DNA from: Fibrobacter succinogenes
GTDB lineage: Bacteria; Fibrobacterota; Fibrobacteria; Fibrobacterales; Fibrobacteraceae
Assembly (NCBI GenBank): GCA_902776765.1
Contig: CACYRP010000002.1
Coordinates: 1-64,000, forward strand
Length of the DNA stretch: 64,000 bases
Direction: 5' to 3'
Translations under genes and position numbers: made by a program
Part shown: in pieces, positions 16,249 through 26,324 of the stretch
Numbering within the stretch: the stretch's first letter is position 1
Layout: the number at the start of each line of letters is the position of its first letter
Notes under the pieces: generated by a model
What the model was told of the DNA's origin: nothing
The model's input: the letters and a program-made list of their open reading frames with translations, nothing else
Database searches by the model: none

Positions 16249-17573
16249 CGAACATCATCTATTTTAAAACGTTTACTCATCATGGCTGTAATAGCCTGCA
16301 TCGCAGCATCGATACTTTCTTCGGGTTTTACAGTTGTATCGATCCATACTGCATTTTTTCTCGCATTACAAAATTTTTTTAGCACCTTTGTTTGACGAGT
16401 CACTTCTTCTAGAGATGTTTCTGGCTTGCGCGCATAGATTTTCTCAGGATTACCACCTAAGCACAGAATCAAATCCGGTGATGGAACAAATAATTCTCCA
16501 AATTTAATTATCCAATTAGGAAGTTTTATTCTAAAACGTTTTTGATCAAAATAGTAGTCATAGTAATATCTATCGAAAATAAATACCTTAGATTTTGAGT
16601 GTATTTGAACCCATATTTTCTTAAAATATCCAACCGTATAATCAATTAAATAATATCCCCATCGGATGATAGAACCTGCAAATCCAGATGCCTTTTGAGC
16701 ATGTGGGGTTATACACACTACATTATCTTTTGTTTTTTCTTTTTTTCCTAAAACAACCCCTAAATCAGGAATCAAATTAGGTCTTAAATGATTGTATACT
16801 ACAAAATGATGAAAGCATTCATTTAATATGGGCGTTATAGAATTAATGATAAAACTCTTTCCACTTCCATCAGTACCCTCAACAACGATTACATAGCCAG
16901 GTCTCTTCTTAAACAACCTAAAGAATGCAAAAAACCTATCTTTCAGAACAGAAACCAAACGACCATTAGTCACACTTCTTTTTAAAAGTCTTTGCAATTT
17001 TTTCTTGTCTTTCATTAAATCATTTTTATTTAAATGATTTTTTATAAAAGAAAGAACCCCATCGCCATATATACTTTGAATTTCCGCAAAACATTCCTTA
17101 TTATTTTCTGTCAACACTTTCAAAAATTCATCAACATATTTGTCTTTCGCCTTTCCTGTATAAAGGATTTCTTTAAAGAAATCTACATAAAAGCCTTTTT
17201 CTAACGAAAGAACCTTAACAGAATTATAATCTATTACAAATTTTCTTAAATAACAAATTGGATAATATTCACAACCTCGAAATCTAAGTCCCTTATAAAA
17301 AACATCTATTTGCACGCCCCATTCCGGTGTTATAAATCTATAAAACTTGGTTATAGGATTTTCATAAAAAGCAGCCAATACAACATTTCCACTTTTTGCA
17401 ATTTTTTTTATTACAGCATCTAATATTTTTACACCCGCATAATCGACAACAATATCAATATCACTACCACCAGTATCCTTTGGCAAATATCGATATTCCC
17501 CAAATACGAAGTAATCAACTTCGTTTTCATTCAACTTCGAAAAGAAAATTGTTAGAAATTGTTCTTTGGTCAT
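16245..17573 (-). CDS. Nucleotidyltransferase-like domain fused to a thymidylate kinase-like domain
   Basis: Two domains in one 442-residue protein. Residues to about 135 resemble a minimal nucleotidyltransferase: GGSDIDIVVDYAG gives the GS..DxD metal motif and IDVF a third Asp. From about 225 onward it is a P-loop kinase with VVEGTDGSGKS, FDRYYYDYYFD and a TRQTKVL lid-like segment, as in thymidylate kinase. Such kinase-like proteins occur in polysaccharide loci, where they are unlikely to serve dTMP. ATG 17573 is chosen over a TTG nine bases earlier. Very AT-rich. The substrate of either domain is unknown. Confidence 0.7.
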   Translation of the reverse strand: MTKEQFLTIFFSKLNENEVDYFVFGEYRYLPKDTGGSDIDIVVDYAGVKILDAVIKKIAKSGNVVLAAFYENPITKFYRFITPEWGVQIDVFYKGLRFRGCEYYPICYLRKFVIDYNSVKVLSLEKGFYVDFFKEILYTGKAKDKYVDEFLKVLTENNKECFAEIQSIYGDGVLSFIKNHLNKNDLMKDKKKLQRLLKRSVTNGRLVSVLKDRFFAFFRLFKKRPGYVIVVEGTDGSGKSFIINSITPILNECFHHFVVYNHLRPNLIPDLGVVLGKKEKTKDNVVCITPHAQKASGFAGSIIRWGYYLIDYTVGYFKKIWVQIHSKSKVFIFDRYYYDYYFDQKRFRIKLPNWIIKFGELFVPSPDLILCLGGNPEKIYARKPETSLEEVTRQTKVLKKFCNARKNAVWIDTTVKPEESIDAAMQAITAMMSKRFKIDDVR

Positions 17574-17600
17574 ACAACACAAGCTCTCAAAAAAATCATA

Positions 17601-18686
17601 TTAACTTTTTTTATCCAATACAAACTGGCATATTTTTTTCTTATACTGAACATGGATTTTTTTATAATTTTCAATATTTTTCTTAAACCGATTGAGACAC
17701 TCCCCATCCATTAATTTATTTAAACACCCCTCATTTAAATCATTTAAATCTGTATACAAGAAACCAACCTTATTATCTTCTATAAAATCTAAAGCCGTAC
17801 ATTTTCTCCCTATTACAGGAACACCAGCAAATAAAGTATCATATACAACGCCACTACTTCTACGCGAATATTCCCCCTGGTAATTCAGTATTGTATATTT
17901 AGAACTTTCAAGATAATTCTTATATTCCTCATCACTTACATATCCAATATGTAGTTTAATATTGCTGGCTCCTTCACAAACCAATCTCAATTTAGATTCT
18001 AGTTCAGCATTTTGTGTTTTTCCCGCAATTACAATCATGTACTTTGTCTTAGCAAAAAATTTAGCAACATCCACAAAGCCTTTTTCTTCTGCAATTCGCC
18101 CAACCATACAAAAATCATACAAATATTGTTGTTTAGATTCGATCAAATCAAATTCTTGCGATCCTGTATAAATATAGTCGGGAACAACACAATAAGGAAT
18201 TCCATAAGCCTTACCAACTTCATCATTCGGACAAATCATTCCATCTATTTTATTTTTCGCAAAATAGTATATTATTCGTTTAAAGAATGACCTTACGCCT
18301 TCGTTGCTATATTGAATCATAAATAGATTACTAGTCCTACGATAAAGTAAAGCTATAGCTATAAGTACAGTAACAACGGATCCCTGCTGAATAACAATAG
18401 TTTGATTTTTAGCTTCTCTAAAAAGTTTTATAGCATTTTTCATTATATGCCATTTGTCTTTTAGCGATGTTCCACAAACATTATATGGAAGAAGCAGCAG
18501 ATTTTCATCTTTAAAACGTTTTTTATAAACAGGACCACCAGCAACAACAACATCACAAGAATTATCAAATAACAGCTGATACATTGCTGCAATAGGGAAA
18601 AAATGCCCCGTAGAAATTCCATTAACGCAGTGACTTCGCAAATCTGCAATATATAAAGTTTTTTTCATTTTATGCTCGTTGCTCAT
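17601..18686 (-). CDS. Glycosyltransferase, GT4-like
   Basis: 361 residues with a degenerate GT-B pattern: KTLYIADLRSHCVNGISTGHF at the start, then YDFCMVGRIAEEKGFVDVAKFF and MIVIAGKTQNAELESKL, and SSGVVYDTLFAGVPVIGRKCTAL in place of the usual EAMA.G.PVI motif. Its low base composition matches its neighbours. The start could be ATG 18686 or the second ATG 18 bases in; neither has a strong ribosome site. A transferase role is likely, the sugar unknown. Confidence 0.7.
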   Translation of the reverse strand: MSNEHKMKKTLYIADLRSHCVNGISTGHFFPIAAMYQLLFDNSCDVVVAGGPVYKKRFKDENLLLLPYNVCGTSLKDKWHIMKNAIKLFREAKNQTIVIQQGSVVTVLIAIALLYRRTSNLFMIQYSNEGVRSFFKRIIYYFAKNKIDGMICPNDEVGKAYGIPYCVVPDYIYTGSQEFDLIESKQQYLYDFCMVGRIAEEKGFVDVAKFFAKTKYMIVIAGKTQNAELESKLRLVCEGASNIKLHIGYVSDEEYKNYLESSKYTILNYQGEYSRRSSGVVYDTLFAGVPVIGRKCTALDFIEDNKVGFLYTDLNDLNEGCLNKLMDGECLNRFKKNIENYKKIHVQYKKKICQFVLDKKS

Positions 18687-18689
18687 TTA

Positions 18690-19679
18690 TCAAATCAACC
18701 TTAAAATTGCCTTCCAATCGTAATTGGTTTGTTGAAAGGTTTGTAAAAGAAATCTACTTAAAGACCTAACAAAATAGGCAACAATAATTACTCCAATCAT
18801 AATCAACGGTATATTTAAAGGGAAAATACAATTCAACTTTGTGGTAAACACAAGTCCCTGAGCTAAATAAACTTCAAGACACAAGCCTCCAATAAAGAGG
18901 ATTATAGGCCCGATAATTTTTTTATGCACCACTTTAATCATAAAATCAGATTCACAGAAGTTCCATAAAAAATAACATACACCGAATAATGGTAAAAGAG
19001 ATAAAAGTTGTATACTTTCAAGATTATTCTGTTTTGTATAGACGTATATGCCATAAAAGGCAACAACACTAACAATGGTAGCTAGTAACGAAATCATCGA
19101 TCTATATATTTTTGTCGTTTTTTCAAAATATTTTTTTCCACATATAGCCCCAAATAGCATATACATAAAAAAGAAGCAATACTTAAAAAATGTCGCTCCA
19201 TAAATATTACAAGCAGATTTAGGTTCTACACCTATAAAGATATACCATAAAACAGTTATAACGCCAACAAAACAAAGCACCAAATTCAAATGAGAAGAAA
19301 AATATTTCCTAATGGGATATAAAATAGCATAGTATATAAATATGCAAGAAATAAACCATCCCGAACCAAGATTTGCTTTTATTACATATTGAATTTGATC
19401 CATATGATAATGAGCAAATAGCAAGGACATTACTATTACAGTGGGGTATATTCTTTGAATTCTTCTTTTATACCAATTGGGAAAATCAACTATTTTTCCT
19501 AAAAACAAGGTATATCCAGAACAGAAAAAGAAAAGAGCATCACCAATGGCACCTCCTGTTGCAAGAAACGCGTATTTGCCATACATTGCTGACATATGGC
19601 TATTCATAACAAGAATAGCAGCAAAAGCCTTAAGAGCTTCAATACCCAAATCCCGATTATTTAAAACAAACGTTTTCAT
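18690..19679 (-). CDS. Acyltransferase 3 family membrane protein
   Basis: Integral membrane O-acyltransferase (OafA/YrhL-like) of about 329 residues with around ten membrane helices. The N-terminal LGIEALKAFAAILVMNSHMS segment holds the conserved His, and FFFCSGYTLFLG and the WYKRRIQRIYP Arg-rich loop are family marks. These enzymes transfer acetyl or similar groups from cytoplasmic acyl-CoA to sugars. Its start codon overlaps the end of the polymerase gene by 4 bases. It probably decorates the repeat unit. Confidence 0.85.
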   Translation of the reverse strand: MKTFVLNNRDLGIEALKAFAAILVMNSHMSAMYGKYAFLATGGAIGDALFFFCSGYTLFLGKIVDFPNWYKRRIQRIYPTVIVMSLLFAHYHMDQIQYVIKANLGSGWFISCIFIYYAILYPIRKYFSSHLNLVLCFVGVITVLWYIFIGVEPKSACNIYGATFFKYCFFFMYMLFGAICGKKYFEKTTKIYRSMISLLATIVSVVAFYGIYVYTKQNNLESIQLLSLLPLFGVCYFLWNFCESDFMIKVVHKKIIGPIILFIGGLCLEVYLAQGLVFTTKLNCIFPLNIPLIMIGVIIVAYFVRSLSRFLLQTFQQTNYDWKAILRLI

Positions 19680-20929
19680 ATAATAGAATTACCTTTAAAC
19701 AACAAAACAATTTGTTCATCATTCATACTTAAAAAACGTTTTGACAGACAACAACCCAATAAGATATAGAAAAACATGTGGTAGTAACGACATCCAAGTA
19801 AATCACCGATGAAACCGCATAAAAACCATCCCGTAATCACAACAGCACAGCATTGAATAAATTTATTATTTGATTTCCAAAGCCCTTTATAAATAGCATA
19901 GACCAAAAGTAAATTGTATAAAAATACATAAACAATGCCACCATGCATCAAAAAATTCAAAAAAACAACTTCTATCCCCATACGCCCATGCTTTCCATTA
20001 CGGCCTTCATCAAACCATTCTGAATAATAATGAGCATATGCACCTTTTCCCCACACCCAACTTTCTGATTTGGCCAAATCCAAAGCCATTTCTCGGTACA
20101 AAAAACTTCTCGTATCAGCAGCAAGATCTCTTTTGCCCGTATTATCAATTATATAAGTCTGGATTTTTTCAAAAAAAGTTTGATTATAGACATTACTTTT
20201 AAATAAAATCGGAATAAACAAAAAGAATGGCAAAACTAAGCATGTTATGCAAAAAAATCTTATAATATTAATCTTTTTTATTTTATAGACTAACACGTAA
20301 GCAGTCAAACCAAACAACAATAACAAATAAAAAATCCTTACAGAATCATATTTATCGGAAGCTCCGAGCAACGCTTGTAAAACAGCAAATCCAATAAGAA
20401 TCTTATATTGTCGTTTTACATAAGGAAAAAAAACAGAAAGGCAAATAACAAGATGAGCTAAAGGATATTTATGCCATAGAAAACATAATGCTCCCCAAAA
20501 CATATATTGATAATTTATCTTACTTAAAAGAAAAACACTTAATGGTTTTGTCGATAGATAAGTAAATAAAGGAGGAACAAAAAGCAAAGCAGCCATTTCA
20601 TTTCCAAATAGAGTAGCCCACTTATTTCCAAAAGCATACATATCATAATTTTCATTAAAAACAGAACGAATTATGGCTATAACCCCTAATATAAGAATTA
20701 AGCGCAAAAGAAAATTAGAAAATTTGTCAAAATCATTTTCTCTTATAAATCTATATGGAAAAACAGCCATAGATAATATCATCAAGCAAACAAAAAACAT
20801 TCTAACAACTCTAGGAGCCATAAAAGAATGTCCCCAAAAAAAAGCAACAATCATTGTAGCTATAGTTACGAACACAATAGACAATCTTATATTTCTATAA
20901 CTTTCCATTTTTCTACCACTTTGTTTCAT
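19676..20929 (-). CDS. Wzy-like O-antigen/EPS polymerase
   Basis: Hydrophobic protein of 417 residues with about ten to twelve membrane helices and a longer outer loop near residues 250-320 (ADTRSFLYREMALDLAKSESWVWGKGAYAHYYSEW), the layout of O-antigen ligase/polymerase proteins. With Wzx and Wzc in the same locus it is the best candidate for the polymerase. Sequence conservation in this family is poor, so the call rests on topology and context. A second ATG (20908) has a better ribosome site and may be the real start. Confidence 0.7.
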   Translation of the reverse strand: MKQSGRKMESYRNIRLSIVFVTIATMIVAFFWGHSFMAPRVVRMFFVCLMILSMAVFPYRFIRENDFDKFSNFLLRLILILGVIAIIRSVFNENYDMYAFGNKWATLFGNEMAALLFVPPLFTYLSTKPLSVFLLSKINYQYMFWGALCFLWHKYPLAHLVICLSVFFPYVKRQYKILIGFAVLQALLGASDKYDSVRIFYLLLLFGLTAYVLVYKIKKINIIRFFCITCLVLPFFLFIPILFKSNVYNQTFFEKIQTYIIDNTGKRDLAADTRSFLYREMALDLAKSESWVWGKGAYAHYYSEWFDEGRNGKHGRMGIEVVFLNFLMHGGIVYVFLYNLLLVYAIYKGLWKSNNKFIQCCAVVITGWFLCGFIGDLLGCRYYHMFFYILLGCCLSKRFLSMNDEQIVLLFKGNSII

Positions 20930-20967
20930 TATAAAAATTTTCTGAAAACTAAATACTTAGTAGAAGG

Positions 20968-21828
20968 CTACCTGATGTTCATAATCCGATATTTCAAAAT
21001 AATCTTACACAACCAAACAAACAAACGCTGTTTCACGCATCTAAATAGAGACATTGGATAATCCCTTATTTCAAAGGAACCTGTATCAAAATCTTCTGAC
21101 AAAGAACCTATTTCTTGCCGACTCGCCATAATTCCATATATTTTTCCACAATGGCGATACGTTCTTAAAAGATGAGGTTCCAAAATATTTGGATAATAAT
21201 TTAAACAATATGTCCCATATGTTTCAAACTCACTAAATCCATTGCTAACATTAGGATCTACAGCCCTTAGGATTACTTCATACCATTCAAATGACGCATT
21301 CCGCTCATGAATAACCCGAACCATTTCTTGAACTATTTTTACATTAAAAAACATATGTTCCGAAATAAAACTATAATCTGCTTTTTTAGGCGCATCAAAT
21401 AGCTTATCTATACATGAAAAGTATGGAGCATTATGTTCCCATTTTGGAAAAAACAGGTATTTACCATTTTTTTTAAACTCAATCGGATTCAACGGAACCG
21501 TATCAGCATCCCAAACAAGATATTCCTCATTAGCATATTTACTTAATGCAAAACCAATTTTTAGAAATTGTTGAAAATACCATCCATAATTTTTGAACTT
21601 AAAAGACCTACAATCAATAGCGCATTTAATTCGTTTTAAACAAAGATTTGGCAATAATTCATCTTCATCAATAAGAGTCACATTTTCATAACTTTTTGTA
21701 ATATACCTGAAATTTCTTTTATTCGTAACAACATAAACATTTAAAGGATTTAAATTTTTTTGAATAAAATGGATATTTTTGTTAAAAAAAAGGCATTCCT
21801 TAAGAGCTATACAAATAACGACATCCAT
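20968..21828 (-). CDS. Probable glycosyltransferase of the DUF6492 type
   Basis: 286-residue soluble protein with a GT-A-like layout: short N-terminal strands (VVICIALKEC..), NVYVVTNKRNFRYI, then EYLVWDADTVPLNP, a clear DxD-type metal/nucleotide-sugar motif, and a later FPKWEHNAPYFSCI segment and SEHMFFNV. This pattern is familiar from a family of putative glycosyltransferases in polysaccharide clusters. It lies among known transferase genes. Moderately sure of the family, not of the sugar. Confidence 0.65.
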   Translation of the reverse strand: MDVVICIALKECLFFNKNIHFIQKNLNPLNVYVVTNKRNFRYITKSYENVTLIDEDELLPNLCLKRIKCAIDCRSFKFKNYGWYFQQFLKIGFALSKYANEEYLVWDADTVPLNPIEFKKNGKYLFFPKWEHNAPYFSCIDKLFDAPKKADYSFISEHMFFNVKIVQEMVRVIHERNASFEWYEVILRAVDPNVSNGFSEFETYGTYCLNYYPNILEPHLLRTYRHCGKIYGIMASRQEIGSLSEDFDTGSFEIRDYPMSLFRCVKQRLFVWLCKIILKYRIMNIR

Positions 21829-21832
21829 AAAT

Positions 21833-23026
21833 TCACCTCGTTATTGAAATATAAACATTCATCAAGTCATCAATAATTTTTTGAGGAGAATGACGAGTCA
21901 AAGCTTCAATTCTCGCATTTCGTCCCAAATTTTCAGCAAAACTTTTACATTCGCAGATTTCTTTTATTCTTGATGCCATCATAAAAATATCATTTGCAGG
22001 AACTAATACACCTGTTTTTTCATGCCTTATAATAGAAGAAACTCCGCCTACATTACAAGCAACAATAGGTATTCCTAACACTTGTGCTTCACATACAGAA
22101 TTTGGACTATTTTCTATATATGACGGATGGACGAAAATATCTGCATCAACAATAGAATCAACTAAATTTTTCGCATCTACAACACCTTTGAGTACTACAT
22201 TTACGTCCTTACATTTTAAACACGTTATTTTTTCCCAAGTTTTCATTTCGTGTACACCATAAACATTCCAAATAAAGGGAAAATTCAACTGCTTTAGTAT
22301 TTTTGCAACACGAAGAATAACGTCACCACCTTTATACAAAGGCCCTGAAATAACCGAAATTATTTTTTTTATTTTTTTATTTTCTACAAATTTCCATATT
22401 CTATCCGAATAATAAATTTCAGGCCGCAGCATTTCACTACAATAATAATATTTCGATTCAGGATTTAATAATAAAGAAAGCCTTTTATCCCAGTCCGTTC
22501 TTCCCATATAATTTTTACAAGCTCTAAATATTTGCAATTCTCGTTTAACATTTCTATCAATTCCCAACTTCATTATATAATTTTTCACACCAGAAAAACA
22601 AAATTCAGACCACGACATCGAATATGGTAACCACGCCTCTCTACAAGCCGTTAAAATTCCCTGTAAATGAATTACAACAGGAACATTTGTACATGTCGCC
22701 ACTAAACCAAAGACTTGTTCAGTTCCAAAAACATGAATCACATCCGGTCCAAAATCCTCTATAATTTTTTTTATTTCGCATAAGCATTCTTCTTCTTTTG
22801 TTTTGTAGCGCCAAAAAGAATGTCTTATTGCCTTTATTCCATAATAAATAAAGCTATCATTTTCTTGTTTAAAGTTGTAATTCCAAGGAAATGCGATCGC
22901 TAGTTGAAAATCACTTGCCACGTGAAACATTAGCTCCCTTTGTAGAGAAGCAATCCACCCCCCCCCATTATGAGAATCTCTATTAGCATATAATGCAGGA
23001 TTTCCAGAAAACCAAAGAACCTTCAT
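21833..23026 (-). CDS. GT4-family glycosyltransferase
   Basis: GT-B transferase, about 397 residues from the chosen start MKVLWFSGNPALY. That ATG (23026) has AAAAGG at good spacing; the longer frame from 23074 adds hydrophobic codons without a ribosome site. Features: GPDVIHVFGTE, VVIHLQGIL, the donor-half strand IISVISGPLYKGGDVILRVAKIL and DIFVHPSYIENSPNSVCEAQVLGIPIVACNVGGV. Ends 4 bases before the next gene. Part of the AT-rich block. Confidence 0.88.
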   Translation of the reverse strand: MKVLWFSGNPALYANRDSHNGGGWIASLQRELMFHVASDFQLAIAFPWNYNFKQENDSFIYYGIKAIRHSFWRYKTKEEECLCEIKKIIEDFGPDVIHVFGTEQVFGLVATCTNVPVVIHLQGILTACREAWLPYSMSWSEFCFSGVKNYIMKLGIDRNVKRELQIFRACKNYMGRTDWDKRLSLLLNPESKYYYCSEMLRPEIYYSDRIWKFVENKKIKKIISVISGPLYKGGDVILRVAKILKQLNFPFIWNVYGVHEMKTWEKITCLKCKDVNVVLKGVVDAKNLVDSIVDADIFVHPSYIENSPNSVCEAQVLGIPIVACNVGGVSSIIRHEKTGVLVPANDIFMMASRIKEICECKSFAENLGRNARIEALTRHSPQKIIDDLMNVYISITR

Positions 23027-23081
23027 ATAAAACCTTTTATCAACTAAAAAAATTGAACAAATTAAACAAATCATTCAATAA

Positions 23082-24221
23082 TTAACTTATAATATTAAGC
23101 CATTTTTCACCAATAGTATTAATATCGAATAATTTCGCCTTTTCAAAGGAATTCTCAGCAAAAGATTCACACAAAGAATTGTTTGACATCAATAATTCCA
23201 ATTTATGCACATAATCTTCAACATCAAAAGGTTTTACGATAAAGCCATTTCTATTATCATCAATGACATCCGTAACAGCCGCATAAGAACCAAATTGAAG
23301 GGGAACACAACCATAAGTCATAGCTTCAGTAATCGTCAATCCCCATCCCTCAAAAATACTTGTCATACAAAAAATTTTCGCCTTTTGATAAAAAGGCGTC
23401 ATATCAACATGAAAACCGCAAAACTCCACTAACAGAATTTCATTTTTTTCAATATAGTCAATTAAAGAATTCTTTAATTCGCCATCACCAACTATTTGCA
23501 GTTTCCAATTTGGAAATTTTCTATATACTTTAGCCCAAATATCTAATAAAAAGAACAACCCCTTTTGTGAATTCAATCGTCCACAAAATAAACACACATT
23601 TTCTTTTTCTGCAGGAATTTCGGATGGACGTAAAACCGTTACCGGATTTGGAATACTTACCAATTTACTTACATTCAATTGATGCGTTACGGATTTATAT
23701 GCATCAATGAAACCACTTGACAGCAAAACATATTTTTTGCAAATACTATATAGCTCACGATGTCTCAAACTATTAAGATAGCATCCCTTAATTTTTCTTA
23801 AAAAATTTATAAAACCTTTTTTTCCAAATGCAGAAAATGATTTATTGATATAGTCTGGAACATTATGCTCCACTTCTATAAAATCTATTTTTTGGTCAAT
23901 TCTTTTTTGTGCTTTAATGAAAGTCTTGTACGTATTAGCATATGAATCCTGATTTATAACCAAATCAATTTTTTGAAATGTTAAGAAATCCGTCAATAGC
24001 TTTTCATTTTTTTTTGACAAGAAATCATTATCACCAGAACAAAAATAACCAACCTTCTTATTCAATAAAGGAAGCAAATCATTTTCACATTGAGAACTAA
24101 AAGAGAATATGAACACCCTAAATTTGTCATATTGGCATAAATAATTTGCTAAATGGGTCGTAACACATTCAATACCACCGTATCCTGGATAACGGCCCAA
24201 AAGAAATAGCAAATTTTTCAT
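23082..24221 (-). CDS. GT4-family glycosyltransferase
   Basis: 379 residues. N-terminal LLFLLGRYPGYGGIECVTTHLANYL carries the glycine-rich acceptor loop; the donor half has VCLFCGRLNSQKGLFFLLDIWAKV, LQIVGDGELK and the E-motif region IFCMTSIFEGWGLTITEAMTYGCVPLQF. The start overlaps the preceding GT2 gene by 4 bases. Likely one of the sequential transferases of the repeat unit; linkage unknown. Confidence 0.88.
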   Translation of the reverse strand: MKNLLFLLGRYPGYGGIECVTTHLANYLCQYDKFRVFIFSFSSQCENDLLPLLNKKVGYFCSGDNDFLSKKNEKLLTDFLTFQKIDLVINQDSYANTYKTFIKAQKRIDQKIDFIEVEHNVPDYINKSFSAFGKKGFINFLRKIKGCYLNSLRHRELYSICKKYVLLSSGFIDAYKSVTHQLNVSKLVSIPNPVTVLRPSEIPAEKENVCLFCGRLNSQKGLFFLLDIWAKVYRKFPNWKLQIVGDGELKNSLIDYIEKNEILLVEFCGFHVDMTPFYQKAKIFCMTSIFEGWGLTITEAMTYGCVPLQFGSYAAVTDVIDDNRNGFIVKPFDVEDYVHKLELLMSNNSLCESFAENSFEKAKLFDINTIGEKWLNIIS

Positions 24222-25159
24222 ATTTTTCCCAAAAAACGTTTGATTTGCATTTTTGCAATATAAAAAAACACTTCATGAATTGCAATATTAAGCTTATTTA
24301 CTCCATAAAAAAAACTTTTAATAAATCCACATTTTAGAAAAGCATTCCGTAAAGCAAACAAATATTTACTTTTTTTCGTCAAAAAAATTAAATTAGATAT
24401 ATCGACATTTCCATCGCAAAAACCACGTTTAATACGGAACTCTTCATCAGCAACATCTTTTATCACATCCGGCTCAATAAGATGAGACGACAAAGAGGAT
24501 CCTTGCCCTAAAGAGACCAAATCATTCACCCTATAGTAATAAACGATTTCGCTCAAAAAAACGATTTTTTTTGCAACAAGCATGCATTGAAAAACATACA
24601 ATTGATCTTCGCACCAATTTATTTTCTCATCAAAAGCAAATTGCATAGCAATATCTTTTCTGATACAAGAATTCCAAACAAAACCACAATAATGGCTAGA
24701 CTCCGCCAGTGATAATATTTCGCTTTTACTACTTAGAACTGATTTTGAGGGAACTCGAAAAGATTTCGATTCTTTTTTTGATAGGAATACCTGTTCAAAG
24801 CCTCCCTTTATAAGATCACCATTATTAAAATGCAGACTATACAACTCCAAAGCATTTGGTGGCAAATAATCATCAGAATCACAAAAAGTAATCCAACTCC
24901 CAGAAGCCTGCTTAAGTCCTAAATTGCGAGCTACACTAACACCTTCATTTTTCTTATGGAAAACTTTAAAACGAGAATCTTGCGAACTATACTTGTCACA
25001 AACCGTTTCAGAGCCATCTGAACTACCGTCATCAACAAGTATAACTTCAAAACTTTCAAAAGACTGTTTCGCAATACTATCAAGACAACGTTCGATATAT
25101 TTTACAACGTTAAATACAGGTATAATAATAGATATTTGAGGTTTATTCAGATCATGCAT
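24218..25159 (-). CDS. GT2-family glycosyltransferase
   Basis: Inverting GT-A transferase of about 313 residues. ISIIIPVFNVVKYIERCLDSI, VILVDDGSSDGSETVCDKY and GVSVARNLGLKQASGSWITFCDSDDYL (the DxD region) leave no doubt about the fold. The ATG at 25159 overlaps the stop of the upstream pyruvyl-transferase gene (TAATG) and is preferred to a GTG four codons earlier. A C-terminal basic amphipathic stretch may bind the membrane. Confidence 0.9.
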   Translation of the reverse strand: MHDLNKPQISIIIPVFNVVKYIERCLDSIAKQSFESFEVILVDDGSSDGSETVCDKYSSQDSRFKVFHKKNEGVSVARNLGLKQASGSWITFCDSDDYLPPNALELYSLHFNNGDLIKGGFEQVFLSKKESKSFRVPSKSVLSSKSEILSLAESSHYCGFVWNSCIRKDIAMQFAFDEKINWCEDQLYVFQCMLVAKKIVFLSEIVYYYRVNDLVSLGQGSSLSSHLIEPDVIKDVADEEFRIKRGFCDGNVDISNLIFLTKKSKYLFALRNAFLKCGFIKSFFYGVNKLNIAIHEVFFYIAKMQIKRFLGKI

Positions 25160-26301
25160 TACGAAAGCCACTTCTTTAAGAAACTAATTGATTCATTTTT
25201 ATATTTATCCAGTCTTTTATAGACATCATCGTAATCAATGCTATCAAAAATATTAGCTTCACATTTTTCAACGTTTAAAACTAATCTCGATTCCAAGCCA
25301 AACATTTCTAAAAAAGATTGAAACCTTGACAAGCCGCGTCCGATATTACCAACAACAACAAAAGTTTTCCTAAAAATAATCGAGAATACACAGGCATGAA
25401 AACTGTCCGTTACAACAAAATCTGCATCCTTGAAACCCTGAATCCATTGTTCCACAGATGGTTGGATTCTATCTTCCAACGGAGCATTCCTATCGTCAAC
25501 CTTACTATTTACACTAAACGGAGTCAATCGTTTTGTTTTTGCAATGTCATCTATAAGTTTTCTTTTTTCAGTCGAGTCATCCATTATGTAGCATAGCAGA
25601 TTACCTTTACTTTTTTTCTGATTACTAGGAATAAGACTTTCATAATCACTCCTATCTAGCAGCAAAGTAGGGTCAAGAACATGAACAGCTCTTTTAAAGT
25701 TTAAAAATTCATCACACAGCTTAATGCCATTTTTTTCTCTCACACTAACAGCGTCAAACTTTTGAATAAACTTTCTACACTTTTTTGTGTCCTTGTCAGA
25801 ATATTCCCAAGTATCCGTTCCAAACGAAGCCGCATAAGAAACCCTTTTTAGATTTTTCCATTTTTTTGTAAAATCAAGATATGGAGCTGTTACTGACTGC
25901 AACATAGATCTAGCATAAACGGCCCGCCAGATTTGATCGCTACCAACAACAATGGTATCATAATCATGTTCTTTTATCTCAGAAAATTTTTCGATATGTC
26001 TCAGATGAACATGTTTTTCAATAAAAGGTCGAGTGTAAACTTGAGTAACTATATCACGATCAAGGCACTTATTATAGTCCTTTTCAAAGCAAATCCTATA
26101 ATGTCTTCTAAGAATCAATTTTTTCAAAAACCTGTATGCATATGCAAATGGCTTCTTATAAAAAGGCAAAAAATGATATCGAGATTTGTCAATAACCTCA
26201 ACATTATGCCCCATACGTTCCAAAACAGTCTGCAGAGCATAAGCCTGCAAAATACCACCGTAGTTGGTGTGAAGGGGTAAGGTTAAAATGCCGATTTTCA
26301 T
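25159..26301 (-). CDS. Polysaccharide pyruvyl transferase family protein
   Basis: 380 residues starting MKIGILTLPLHTNYGGILQAYAL, the characteristic opening of the PF04230 family, with YDTIVVGSDQIWR and VSYAASFG in the middle and ADFVVTDSFHACVFSIIF towards the end. Family members transfer pyruvate from PEP to sugars as ketals, though some act in other ways. In this locus it suggests an acidic, pyruvylated polymer. It is coupled to the GT2 gene through a TAATG overlap. Confidence 0.88.
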   Translation of the reverse strand: MKIGILTLPLHTNYGGILQAYALQTVLERMGHNVEVIDKSRYHFLPFYKKPFAYAYRFLKKLILRRHYRICFEKDYNKCLDRDIVTQVYTRPFIEKHVHLRHIEKFSEIKEHDYDTIVVGSDQIWRAVYARSMLQSVTAPYLDFTKKWKNLKRVSYAASFGTDTWEYSDKDTKKCRKFIQKFDAVSVREKNGIKLCDEFLNFKRAVHVLDPTLLLDRSDYESLIPSNQKKSKGNLLCYIMDDSTEKRKLIDDIAKTKRLTPFSVNSKVDDRNAPLEDRIQPSVEQWIQGFKDADFVVTDSFHACVFSIIFRKTFVVVGNIGRGLSRFQSFLEMFGLESRLVLNVEKCEANIFDSIDYDDVYKRLDKYKNESISFLKKWLS

Positions 26302-26324
26302 ATTTCTCTACTCCGTCACATTTT

